Assembly (NCBI GenBank): GCA_958295685.1
Contig: OY282365.1
Span: 1,054,001-1,118,000 of the forward strand
Reading direction: 5' to 3'
Source of the DNA: an uncultured Dehalococcoidia bacterium
Lineage (GTDB): Bacteria; Chloroflexota; Dehalococcoidia; Lucifugimonadales; CATQGZ01
Length of the DNA stretch: 64,000 bases
Below are positions 8,350 through 16,265 of the stretch, piece by piece (positions within the stretch are counted from its first letter, which is position 1; each line of letters starts with the position of its first letter). The position numbers were made by a program, and so were the translations under genes. The notes under the pieces were generated by a model. That model was not told where the DNA came from, searched no databases, and saw only the letters and a list, made by a program, of their open reading frames with translations.

Positions 8350-8556
8350 TTGACGACCCACGAACCGCTGTGCTACGATTTGCACATGGAACCAGCCAGC
8401 CCAGCAGCCCTGAAGACCCTGTCCCACAACTGTCCCGAAACTGCCCCGGTTCCGTCCGGTTCCGTTCCACAAATGCCCCGCATTTGACCCACGAAGTCGA
8501 ACCCTCAGCTACGAGATGGAACAAATGGAACAGTTTGGAACAGTTTTCAGCGAACA
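8350..8556 (+). repeat. Promoter-array leader element, copy A (upstream of ureohydrolase gene)
   Basis: First of seven copies. Promoter TTGACG (8350-8355), 18-bp spacer, TACGAT (8374-8379). An ATG at 8386 opens a 33-codon ORF ending at 8487. Seven tandem units of about 11 bp, type CTGTCCCACAA, fill 8419-8495. The core CTCAGCTACGAGATG is at 8504-8518 and is followed by inverted units of the type TGGAACAGTTT to about 8550. The ATG in the core is the apparent start of the downstream gene. The rest of the gap (8217-8349) holds GC-rich direct repeats around CTGGCAACTGGCGACTGG and no gene. Confidence 0.8.
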
Positions 8557-9529
8557 CCAGCCCCCCTTCGTCGGCCCCGCCACGTTCCTGAGAGCCCCAT
8601 ACGCCGGAACCGTCGACGAGCTGAACGCCCTGAAACCCGACGTCGCCATCCTCGGCGCGCCCGTCGACATCGGCGCGACCAACCGCCCCGGAGCCAGGCT
8701 CGGCCCTAGGGCCATCAGGCACGCAGGCTACTTCGGCGCGCCCAACACCGACCTGTACCATATCGGCCTCCGCGTTCACCCCACGAGAGTCCTCCGAATC
8801 GTCGACTTCGGAGACGCCCCCTGCCCGCCCCATTCACTCGAAATGGCCCACGCGGCAGTGTGGACGAAGGTCACACAGGCCCTCCAGGCCGGAGCCGTCC
8901 CGATCATCCTGGGCGGCGACCACTCCATCACCCAGCCGGCCGCCACCGCCGTGGCACAGCAATACGGATTCGGCCGCGTCGGCGTAGTACACCTCGACGC
9001 GCACCCCGACACCGGCGCGTTCAGCTACGGTCCAGCCCTGCTCGGACACGGAACCCCCATGCGAAGACTCATAGAATCGGGCGCCGTCCCAGGACGCAAC
9101 TTCGTCCAGGTCGGCCTACGTGGATACTGGCCGCCAGGCCGCGCGTTCGAGTGGATGAGCGCGCACCACATGCGCTGGCACACCATGGCCGAGATCGAAG
9201 ACAGGGGCTTCGACGCCGTCCTCGACGACGCCGTCGCCGAAGCCTGCGACGGCCCCGATTTCACCTACCTCTCGATCGACGTCGACGTTCTCGACCCCGC
9301 CTTCGCTCCCGGCACGGGCACCCCGGAGCCCGGAGGAATATCCTCCGCAGAACTCCTTCGAGCCGTGCGCCGCATCGCCTCCACCGTGAAGCTCGTGGCA
9401 ATGGACGTGGTCGAGGTGTCCCCGCCCTTCGACGGCCCCGGCGCCATCACCGCAGAGGTCGCACACAGAACCGTGCTCGAAGCCGTCTCAGCTCTCGCCT
9501 GGTCCAGACGGCAGGCCGACACCGAATAG
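8516..9529 (+). CDS. Ureohydrolase (agmatinase/arginase family)
   Basis: A 337-residue member of the arginase fold. Mn-binding motifs are all present: GGDHS near residue 131, DAHPD near 161 and SIDVDVLDP near 250; GTGTPEPGGIS is the usual substrate-loop segment. Agmatinase is the commonest function for this pattern, but guanidinobutyrase or formiminoglutamase cannot be excluded. The first ATG is the last codon of the copy-A core, so about 18 N-terminal residues (MEQMEQFGTVFSEH) are encoded by the element; the family homology begins near PPFVGPATFL. No clear Shine-Dalgarno site precedes it. Confidence 0.88.
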   Translation: MEQMEQFGTVFSEHQPPFVGPATFLRAPYAGTVDELNALKPDVAILGAPVDIGATNRPGARLGPRAIRHAGYFGAPNTDLYHIGLRVHPTRVLRIVDFGDAPCPPHSLEMAHAAVWTKVTQALQAGAVPIILGGDHSITQPAATAVAQQYGFGRVGVVHLDAHPDTGAFSYGPALLGHGTPMRRLIESGAVPGRNFVQVGLRGYWPPGRAFEWMSAHHMRWHTMAEIEDRGFDAVLDDAVAEACDGPDFTYLSIDVDVLDPAFAPGTGTPEPGGISSAELLRAVRRIASTVKLVAMDVVEVSPPFDGPGAITAEVAHRTVLEAVSALAWSRRQADTE

Positions 9530-9595
9530 ACCGAGCGGGGCGGCGGTGTGTCCGCTTCAGGCGTAGGAGCGATGCCCCGCGTCGCCGCGCGGTCG

Positions 9596-9624
9596 TTGAC
9601 GCCCGTAACCGCCGTTGCTACACT
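9596..9624 (+). promoter_or_regulatory. Sigma-70-like promoter for the 9647 operon
   Basis: TTGACG (9596-9601), 17-bp spacer, TACACT (9619-9624), 22 bases before the start codon of the next gene, with GGAG between. Confidence 0.65.
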
Positions 9625-9646
9625 CCCGCCCGTACAGGAGGCCCCC

Positions 9647-9934
9647 ATGATCGCAGTACTGACCCACCACTGGGCGAAGGAGCGGCTCACAGCCGAGGCG
9701 CGGGCCAAGCTGGACGGCAACGGGCTGGCTCAGAGCAGAGCCCCGGGATTCGTCAGCAGGCAGACACTCATCGCCCTGGACGACCCCACGCAGATCACCA
9801 GCATAGTGCTCTGGGATAGCGGCGCGATATACGACGACTGGAAGGCCAGCCCGGAGCGCGCCGCGGCGATGGCAGGCGCGGACGAACTCTGGGCCAGGCC
9901 CCCGGAGTCCCAGCGTTTCGAGGTCGCGGGCTGA
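9647..9934 (+). CDS. Small ABM-like (antibiotic biosynthesis monooxygenase fold) protein
   Basis: A 95-residue protein. It begins MIAVLTHHWAKERLTAEAR and has a central GFVSRQTLIALDDPTQITSI followed by VLWDSGAIYDDWKASPER, the layout of dimeric ferredoxin-like ABM domains. Family members range from quinone-forming monooxygenases to heme degradation; nothing here fixes the substrate. ATG at 9647 follows GGAGG-type sequence; the longer frame upstream covers the promoter and is not supported. It precedes the reductase gene by two bases and is probably co-translated with it. Confidence 0.72.
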   Translation: MIAVLTHHWAKERLTAEARAKLDGNGLAQSRAPGFVSRQTLIALDDPTQITSIVLWDSGAIYDDWKASPERAAAMAGADELWARPPESQRFEVAG

Positions 9935-9936
9935 AC

Positions 9937-10833
9937 ATGGACACGAAAGTCGGATTCATCGGCCTCGGCATCATGGGCGTCCCGATGAGCAGGAACCTGC
10001 TCAAGGCAGGGTTCGATCTGTCGGTCTGGAACAGAACGGCCTCGAAGATGGACGAGCTGGAGAAGGAGGGGGCGAGGACGGGAAGGTCCGCGGCGGTCGT
10101 CGCCGAGTGGAGCGACGTCACCATCACCATGCTCACCGACTCCGACGCCGTGGAGTCGGTTATGACGCACGACTTCAACAGTGTCATCGCGGGCGCCAGA
10201 GAGGGCTCGGTGGTAATCGACATGAGCACGATCTCCCCCTCGGTAACCAGATCGATCGCGGAGAAGCTGAGCGAGAAGGGCGTCCACGTGCTGGACGCCC
10301 CGGTGAGCGGAAGCCTCCCGGGAGCAACGAGCGGGACCCTCTCGATCATGGTCGGCGGGGACGCCGAGGTGTTCGAGCGCTGCCTGCCGGTCTTCCGCGC
10401 GATGGGCAGGGTGATCACCCACTGCGGCGGCAGCGGCATGGGCCAGGTGACCAAGCTCGCCAATCAGATAATAGGCATGGGGAACCTCGCCGCGATGTGC
10501 GAGGGGATCGTGTTCGCCTCGAGGGCCGGCGGCAGCCCCGACTCCCTGCTGAAGGCGTTCGGCGCCGGAGCCGCGAACTCCTGGATGGTGGAAAACCTGG
10601 GCCGGAAGGTGTTCGATGGCGACTTCGCCCCAGGCTTCATGGTGGACCTGGCCCAAAAAGACCTGCGCCTGGTCCAAGAAGCCGCCGCCGAGCTCGACGT
10701 GCCCCTCGTCACCACGCCGCTGGTCAGCCAGATGTTCAGGGCAGTCCAGCGCGCCGGCAACGGACGCGAGGGCATACAGGCCTACGTCAAGGCCATCGAG
10801 ACCCTCGCAGGCATCCAGGCCAGAGCGAACTGA
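9937..10833 (+). CDS. NAD(P)-dependent beta-hydroxyacid dehydrogenase (HIBADH/GarR family)
   Basis: A 298-residue enzyme of the 3-hydroxyisobutyrate/tartronate-semialdehyde reductase family. It has Rossmann motif GFIGLGIMGVPM near the N-terminus, the substrate loop DAPVSGSLPGATSGTL near 123, and catalytic Lys in GQVTKLANQII near 170, with DLAQKDLRL in the helical C-terminal domain. It probably interconverts a short beta-hydroxyacid and its semialdehyde. ATG is two bases after the ABM-like stop. Exact substrate unknown. Confidence 0.9.
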   Translation: MDTKVGFIGLGIMGVPMSRNLLKAGFDLSVWNRTASKMDELEKEGARTGRSAAVVAEWSDVTITMLTDSDAVESVMTHDFNSVIAGAREGSVVIDMSTISPSVTRSIAEKLSEKGVHVLDAPVSGSLPGATSGTLSIMVGGDAEVFERCLPVFRAMGRVITHCGGSGMGQVTKLANQIIGMGNLAAMCEGIVFASRAGGSPDSLLKAFGAGAANSWMVENLGRKVFDGDFAPGFMVDLAQKDLRLVQEAAAELDVPLVTTPLVSQMFRAVQRAGNGREGIQAYVKAIETLAGIQARAN

Positions 10834-10906
10834 CCACCGCGGCAACATCGCAAATTCGGTCTCGGCGCGGCATTCTCCCCCCCATCCATCACGCGGGAGC
10901 AGAACC

Positions 10907-12547
10907 ATACCTCCCCAGCATCCAGAACGGTATTCCGATCACCCTCCGGCGTGTACCTGTGCCTCCTGCACGGGTCCAGAGCGCCCACAGCCACAGGCAG
11001 ACAGGCCGCCCACTCCACCGGAGCGCCCACAGCTCCAGGCGGACAGTCCGCCGCCGCCGGAGCGCCGCCCGTTCCAATCGTCCACCCCACCCAAACCCTC
11101 CGGTGGACGCGGGCCCGGACGCAGAGTCCTGATTGCCGCCGCGGTCATAGCGTCGTTCGTCGTGGTCGCGGTCATTGCATACCTCGGCTCCAGTGCCCCG
11201 CAGGCGGAGCCGACCCCCACGCGGCCCAGCGCGGCGGCCATTGAAGAGGCGGTGGCCAGAGAGTTGGCCAAGGTGGAGGCAGAGGCAGAGGCCCCCAGCC
11301 CCGGGCCGGGCACGCAAGCGACGGTCGAGGCCCAGATACAAGCTACCGTCGAGGCGCTGCAAACCACACCCACCCCGGTCAGCACGCCAGCGCCGACCAA
11401 TACGCCAACGCCAACCGGCACGCCAGAGCCGGCCAACACGCCGACGCCAGCCGGCACGCCAGAACCGGCCGGCACGCCAACGCCGACCAACACGCCAACG
11501 CCGGCGCCAGCCGCCGCGCCAACGCCGATCCTCCCTCATGATCTGCGGCACGCCGAGGAGAAGCGCTACATGCTGGAGCTCATGAATGCCGAGAGGATCA
11601 AGGCTTCCGTCAGACCCGTCGTCCTCGGTGACAACCTTGCCGCACAGCTTCACGCCGAGGCGTCGCTGGAGAACTGCTTCTCGTCCCACTGGGGAATCGA
11701 CGGGCTGAAACCCTACATGAGGTACAGCCTTGCCGGAGACTACCAGTCGAACTCGGAGAACGTGCATGGCAGAGACTACTGCATCAGGGAGTCCGATGGA
11801 TACCAGGCCATAGACAGCATCAGGCAGGAGATCAGCGAGGCTATCAGGTGGCTTATGGACAGCCCGGGCCATCGTCGAAACATCCTTGACCCCTGGCACA
11901 GGAAGGTCAACGTCGGCCTCGCGTGGGACCGCTACAACCTCGCGGTCGTCCAGCACTTCGAGGGCGATTACCTGGAGTATGACCCGCTTCCCCTCATCGA
12001 GGACGGCGGCCTCGCCGTGTCCGGAACGGTAAAGAACGGCGTGACACTCCAGGAAGACCAGGACCTGGGCATCCAGATATACTACGACCCGCCGCCCCAC
12101 GCGCTGACCAAGGGGCAGGTTGCAAGAACGTACTGCTACGGGTCGGGGTTACTCATAGCCTCCCTGAGGCCGCCCCTATCAGGGAACTGGTTCTATTCTG
12201 AGGACTCCTACACGACCTCGTACAGACCCTGCCCCGATCCGTATGACGTTCCCGCAGACGCGGCCGCGCCGCGCTCGCACGACGAGGCGCTCCAATCCTG
12301 GCAGGCGGCATACGACGCAAGCCAGGCTATGGAGGAGACCACCTCCACCGTGCCCTGGATCACGGCGGGGGGATGGGAGATCGACGGCGACTCGTTCGAG
12401 GTGACCGCAGGCATTGGCGGTCTGCTGAGCAGGCACGGCGCCGGGGTCTACACGATCCTCGTGTGGGGCGAAATCGGCGGCGAGGACGTGATCATCTCGG
12501 AGTACTCCCTATTCCACGGAGTCACGCCGCCCGACACGTACGACTGA
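10907..12547 (+). CDS. Membrane-anchored CAP-domain (SCP-like) protein; start uncertain
   Basis: Order: a short cytoplasmic segment with CTCASC and repeated PPERPQ-type prolines, one membrane helix (VLIAAAVIASFVVVAVIAYL), a charged helix, a stalk of TPTNTPTPTGTPEPA repeats (about 11,380-11,530), then a CAP domain (MLELMNAERIKASVRPVVL, SSHWGIDGLKPYMRY, SENVHG, WLMDSPGHRRNIL) and a roughly 180-residue C-terminal region I do not recognise. The frame has no ATG or GTG between the preceding gene and the helix. An ATA at 10907 preceded by GGGAG could be a rare start, or the true start overlaps the previous gene. The CAP assignment is firm; the start is not. Confidence 0.82.
   Translation: MPPQHPERYSDHPPACTCASCTGPERPQPQADRPPTPPERPQLQADSPPPPERRPFQSSTPPKPSGGRGPGRRVLIAAAVIASFVVVAVIAYLGSSAPQAEPTPTRPSAAAIEEAVARELAKVEAEAEAPSPGPGTQATVEAQIQATVEALQTTPTPVSTPAPTNTPTPTGTPEPANTPTPAGTPEPAGTPTPTNTPTPAPAAAPTPILPHDLRHAEEKRYMLELMNAERIKASVRPVVLGDNLAAQLHAEASLENCFSSHWGIDGLKPYMRYSLAGDYQSNSENVHGRDYCIRESDGYQAIDSIRQEISEAIRWLMDSPGHRRNILDPWHRKVNVGLAWDRYNLAVVQHFEGDYLEYDPLPLIEDGGLAVSGTVKNGVTLQEDQDLGIQIYYDPPPHALTKGQVARTYCYGSGLLIASLRPPLSGNWFYSEDSYTTSYRPCPDPYDVPADAAAPRSHDEALQSWQAAYDASQAMEETTSTVPWITAGGWEIDGDSFEVTAGIGGLLSRHGAGVYTILVWGEIGGEDVIISEYSLFHGVTPPDTYD
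11380..11530 (+). repeat. Pro/Thr stalk repeats
   Basis: Imperfect tandem 12-, 18- and 36-bp repeats built on CCAACGCC/GCACGCCAG encode NTPTPTGTPEPA-type units, the extended spacer between membrane helix and CAP domain. Confidence 0.7.
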
Positions 12548-12573
12548 CGCGGCGCGGCGAGCCAGCCTCGGCG

Positions 12574-13434
12574 CTACACCTCGACGCTCATCAGCTCCCT
12601 GCCCCAGACGATCTCGCCGTCGTAGTGCCTGGCTATGTCCCGGACGGCGCGCTCGGTCTCGCCGGGGTCATCCATGATGTCCACCTGGTGGACCAGCACG
12701 AGGCGTTTCGCGCCGGCGGCCTGGGCCATCTTTGCCGCGGTGGTGCTGCCGCACATGTACTCCGCCTCCGGCGTGCCCTCCTGTTCGTCCTCTATGTAGG
12801 TGCAGAGGCATATCATCGTGTCGACGCCCTTGGCAAGCTCCACCACGCTGTCGCACGGACGAGTGTCCCCGGTGACGACGACGCTGCCCTCGCCGCTGTC
12901 TACCCGATAGGCGAGGGAGTCGAGCCAGGGCTGGACGTGCTCGGCGGGCGCGGCGGTTACCTCCCAGTCCGGGCCCGACGAGACCAGGCCCGGCCCGACG
13001 TCCCTGGCCAGCACGACCGGCGCGGGACGCGGAAGCGTCCCGCCGCGCGAGGTGAAGGCGTTCAGGCTCAGCGGGTGGTTGATCCTGGCGACCCAGTCGT
13101 GGGCGTATGCGCCCTCATGCTCGTCCATGATCCTGTGCGTAATCCGCTCGGTGAGCGTGGGGCCGAATGCCCGCAGGTGCTCCTCGCCCCCCTTGAACAG
13201 GTTCCACCGGCTGAGTATGAAGCAGGGATAGTCGACGTCGTGGTCGAAGTGGTGATGCGTGAAGAACAGGTTCTCGATCTCGACCAGGCTTATCCCCATC
13301 TTCACCAGCTTGTGCGTGGAGGCAGGCCCGCAGTCGAACATCAGCCTCTCGCCCCCCGTGTTGACGACGTAGCAGGAGCCAAACCTGTCCGGGGCCGGAG
13401 TGGGCGTGCCCGCCCCGACTATGTCTATCCTCAT
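12574..13434 (-). CDS. Metallo-beta-lactamase-fold hydrolase (RNase Z-like subgroup)
   Basis: A 286-residue MBL-fold protein. It opens with MRIDIVGAGTPTPAPDRFGS, typical of the RNase Z/arylsulfatase-like subgroup, and carries the zinc motif HHHFDH (His60, His62, Asp64, His65). Further ligands are likely in TGDTRP and VLVHQVD. No tRNA-binding exosite is seen, so a small-molecule hydrolase is more likely than tRNase Z. It ends 26 bases from the convergent CAP gene and precedes the serine hydrolase in a minus-strand cluster. Confidence 0.85.
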   Translation of the reverse strand: MRIDIVGAGTPTPAPDRFGSCYVVNTGGERLMFDCGPASTHKLVKMGISLVEIENLFFTHHHFDHDVDYPCFILSRWNLFKGGEEHLRAFGPTLTERITHRIMDEHEGAYAHDWVARINHPLSLNAFTSRGGTLPRPAPVVLARDVGPGLVSSGPDWEVTAAPAEHVQPWLDSLAYRVDSGEGSVVVTGDTRPCDSVVELAKGVDTMICLCTYIEDEQEGTPEAEYMCGSTTAAKMAQAAGAKRLVLVHQVDIMDDPGETERAVRDIARHYDGEIVWGRELMSVEV

Positions 13435-13451
13435 CTTCTCACCTCCAAAAT

Positions 13452-14552
13452 TCAGCGGCCGACCGGCTCGCGGCTCACGGGACCGACAAAGACCTCATCC
13501 GGAAGCAGGCTCGTCGTGACCACGGCGTGCGGGTGGTCGAACCCCTCGGTGGTGACGACGCCCATGGCGGTGAAGTGTCTCGATTCCCCACTCGCGCCCG
13601 ACCCGTTGCCGCCGCTGTGTCCACGCAGCCACGCCTGATCGATGATCCGCTCACCCTTCCAGATGCCCCGGGTGGCGTTGAGGTGTCCGAATCTGGCCAG
13701 GTCGGACGCGCTGATCACCACCCACCCGGGACCGCTCCGTACGGGAACGCCGTCGATCTCGTAAGGAGGGTCGAGATAGGTGTACGAGTCCGGTATGGCC
13801 GGATAGAAGTGCTTCCGGCTCTTCACGTGCTCCCCGGTCAGCCAGTCCCAGCGGTCGGCGGGAATGCCGATCTTGCCGAAGAGCCTCTCGTCCAGAACGT
13901 CCTTGAGGTCACGGCCCCACACGACGGTCAACGCCTGGGACAGCCTCCAGAACCCGGCGCTGGAGTAGAGGCCCACGGTGCCAGGCTCGGCATGGGCATA
14001 CAGATCGTAGAAGGGGTCTCCGCTCCAGTTGACCCACTCGGGCAGACCCTGAGTGATCTCCCGCACGCCGGACTTTCGCTCCTGCCAGTGCAGCCCCAAC
14101 TCGATGGCGAAGCCGCCGTAGTGCTCGGACTTCTCCCTCGGCCCGATGAGATGCTTCCAGGTGAGGCCCCGATGGTGGCCGCGGTCGAGGTACTTGTGGC
14201 TGTGCGACAGCTGTCCCTCGCCGGTCCAGCTCCTGTTGATGGGCTCGTCAGGGTCGAGGAGGCCGTCCTCGACGGCAAACCCGATCAGCGCCCACGAGAA
14301 CGCCTTCCCGACGGAGGCGGTCTGGAATCTGTAGCGCCTGTCTCCCCATTCGTGAATGAGGTAGCCGCCCCGCGTCAGCGCCGCCCCCCACTGATTGCCG
14401 GAGTGGTCCTCGCCGCCAAACTCGGAGCCCCGTATATCAAGCCCTCCGATGAACGCCGCGAACCTATCGGGGTCGAGCCCTGCCTCCGCAGGCGTGATCC
14501 GCACCCAGTCGCTCTCCGGAAAGGTCACCCATCCGGGCAGGTCCGTCTGCAT
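13452..14552 (-). CDS. Serine hydrolase, class C beta-lactamase family
   Basis: A 366-residue penicillin-binding-protein-like esterase or peptidase. Catalytic SxxK is Ser80-Val-Gly-Lys83 in FQTASVGKAFSW; the second motif is probably Tyr-Ser-Ser in LYSSAGFWRLSQ; a C-terminal HSGGNGSG occupies the third-motif position. No signal peptide, so it is probably cytosolic. ATG at 14550-14552 is preferred; a GTG four codons upstream lacks a ribosome site. Substrate unknown; such enzymes often hydrolyse esters or D-amino-acid amides. Confidence 0.85.
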   Translation of the reverse strand: MQTDLPGWVTFPESDWVRITPAEAGLDPDRFAAFIGGLDIRGSEFGGEDHSGNQWGAALTRGGYLIHEWGDRRYRFQTASVGKAFSWALIGFAVEDGLLDPDEPINRSWTGEGQLSHSHKYLDRGHHRGLTWKHLIGPREKSEHYGGFAIELGLHWQERKSGVREITQGLPEWVNWSGDPFYDLYAHAEPGTVGLYSSAGFWRLSQALTVVWGRDLKDVLDERLFGKIGIPADRWDWLTGEHVKSRKHFYPAIPDSYTYLDPPYEIDGVPVRSGPGWVVISASDLARFGHLNATRGIWKGERIIDQAWLRGHSGGNGSGASGESRHFTAMGVVTTEGFDHPHAVVTTSLLPDEVFVGPVSREPVGR

Positions 14553-14666
14553 GTTCGCCCCCACGTCGGCAGGATGGGGCGCATCTTATCCCAAGCGCGC
14601 GCCCGCTCGCCAGCGCTTGGCGTTACAGCCGCGGCTCCGACTCTGATTCGGACGAGCGGCCGGCGG

Positions 14667-15677
14667 TCATGCGAGCCACACGTCACGGAAGAGGCGCAGC
14701 CAGTTGCCGCCGAGCAGCTTCGCGGTATCCTCCGCCGTGTATCCCCTGTCGAGGAGCGCCCCGGCCAGCATCGGGAGGTCGTCCGGGGTCTGGAGTCCGG
14801 CGGGATAGAGCGTCGGGTCGTTCACCTTCCACCTCCTGCCGGGGTCGGTGAACGAGGCTGGGTACTTCGTGCCCTGCTGGGCGGCTATGTACAGCCAGAA
14901 CGACTCGGGCTGGTCCTGCGTGAAGTCGGTCCCTATCCCGACGTGGTCGATGCCTGCGTGTTGGACGAGGTCGTCGATGGCGTCCACGTAGTCGGCCAGG
15001 GTCGAGCGGGGGCCTGTCCTCAGAAACGAGGTGATGCACGTGGCCCCGACGACTCCCCCCTTCTCGGCGAGGAGCTTGACCGCGTCCAGCGCCTTGTTGC
15101 GCGGGACGTCGTAATAGCCCTTCGAGTTGGCGTGGGTGCAGGCCACGGGCTTCTCCGATACCTCTATCGTCTCCATCGTCGTGCGGGGGCCGACGTGAGA
15201 CAGGTCGATCAGGATGCCCAGCCGGTTCATCTCTCTGACGGCGTCTATGCCGAAGCTGCTGAGCCCGTCGTCCCTCCGCTCGTAGCAGCCGTTCCCCAAC
15301 AGGTTCCGCTCGTGATACGTCACCTGGATGATCCGCACTCCCAGGCCGTGAAAGAGAGCCAGGCGGTCCAGCCTGTTCTCTATGGGAGAGGCATTCTGGA
15401 AGCCGAGGATGATTCCCGTCCTCCCCTCTCGCTTCGCGGCCAGCACGTCCTCGACGGTCTCGACCCGCGTGATCGAGTCGCCGTGCCGGTCGAACCTAGC
15501 CCCCCAGGCCGCCGCGGCGTCCATAGTCTGTTCGAAGCCCTCCCAGGTCGCGATCGTGGCGTTGATCGCCGAGACCCCGCCGTTCCGCAGGCTCCCATAC
15601 ACCGCCGGGCTGTCCCAGTTGCTCACGTTGAGCCCGTCGATCACAACCGCGTTCCGATAGACGTCCGCACCTGTCAT
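14667..15677 (-). CDS. Membrane dipeptidase-family protein (peptidase M19)
   Basis: A 336-residue amidohydrolase-fold protein. The M19 signature is clear in GVRIIQVTYHERNLLGNGCYE, GILIDLSHVGPRTTMETIE, PVACTHANSKG and HAGIDHVGIGTDF. The usual first metal motif (DGHND) reads DGLNV here, so one pair of metal ligands is missing; activity may use one metal or a changed substrate. ATG at 15675-15677 follows AAGGAGGG by seven bases. Element copy B lies upstream in the same direction. A short ORF from the copy-B core ATG ends at 15695, just before this start, and may couple translation. Confidence 0.87.
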   Translation of the reverse strand: MTGADVYRNAVVIDGLNVSNWDSPAVYGSLRNGGVSAINATIATWEGFEQTMDAAAAWGARFDRHGDSITRVETVEDVLAAKREGRTGIILGFQNASPIENRLDRLALFHGLGVRIIQVTYHERNLLGNGCYERRDDGLSSFGIDAVREMNRLGILIDLSHVGPRTTMETIEVSEKPVACTHANSKGYYDVPRNKALDAVKLLAEKGGVVGATCITSFLRTGPRSTLADYVDAIDDLVQHAGIDHVGIGTDFTQDQPESFWLYIAAQQGTKYPASFTDPGRRWKVNDPTLYPAGLQTPDDLPMLAGALLDRGYTAEDTAKLLGGNWLRLFRDVWLA

Positions 15678-15834
15678 GGCGATACCCTCCTTCATTAGGT
15701 CCCAACTCCCAGGGACGCTCCAAAGTCGTTCCGAGGCATCCCCTCAACCGGGTCGGTAAGCCGCTCGTCCGAATTTAGGTGGGGCGACGCGCCGGCCCCA
15801 GCGCCGGCAGCCTCTGGGGAGCGGCGGCTCAGGG

Positions 15835-16100
15835 AATTTTCGCGGAAAGTGTCAGATTTTAGGGTCATTTCGTAGCTGAGAGGGCCGATTTTGCCTGACA
15901 CTATGTGACACTTATGTGACGCTTATCTGACACTTATGTGACACTTATCTGACACTTATCTGACACTATGTGACACTTATGTGACAGGCGCTTCGGGAGC
16001 CGCGCGGGCTGGTTGCGGAGATGGGCTGGCTGTGTCATGGAGATACTCTAGCACAGCGGTTCGGTGGTGTCAACTGTCTGAATCAGGACTCCCAGGATTG
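15835..16100 (-). repeat. Promoter-array leader element, copy B (upstream of M19 gene)
   Basis: Reading leftwards: two AATCCT-like boxes (about 16081-16100), TTGACA (16068-16073), 17-bp spacer, TAGAGT (16045-16050). An ATG at 16036-16038 opens a 34-codon ORF ending at 15934. Eight array units, TGACACTTATG/TGACACTTATC on the plus strand, fill 15896-15981. The core CATTTCGTAGCTGAG is at 15866-15880 and the inverted unit AAAGTGTCAGA at 15846-15856, then an AT-rich tail. The rest of the gap (16101-16265) holds a candidate promoter and an inverted repeat for the plus-strand epimerase. Confidence 0.85.
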
Positions 16101-16155
16101 GGAGGCGCCTACACCGCCTACTAATCTGAGACAGGTTCGACTGCAACGGCAGTAA

Positions 16156-16183
16156 CTGACCACTGTACACGGTTTGTGATAAC
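16156..16183 (+). promoter_or_regulatory. Candidate promoter for the epimerase operon
   Basis: CTGACC (16156-16161), 16-bp spacer, GATAAC (16178-16183) with TG one base upstream of the -10. Moderate match only. Confidence 0.35.
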
Positions 16184-16227
16184 ATTACTCGTGTGCGGCG
16201 TCCATGCAGACACGCACAGGCTGAACG

Positions 16228-16251
16228 AGTGTGGAAGCCTGCTTCCACACT
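16228..16251. promoter_or_regulatory. Perfect 11-bp inverted repeat before the epimerase start
   Basis: AGTGTGGAAGC and GCTTCCACACT are separated by two bases, ending 14 bases before the ATG at 16266. It may be an operator for a dimeric repressor or an RNA hairpin in the leader that covers the ribosome site. Confidence 0.6.
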
Positions 16252-16265
16252 GATGACGGAGGGGC

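Noticed and set aside
10616..10906. N-terminal extension of the CAP protein into the reductase gene
   Set aside because: The translation there is an out-of-frame shadow of the HIBADH-type gene with no conserved features.
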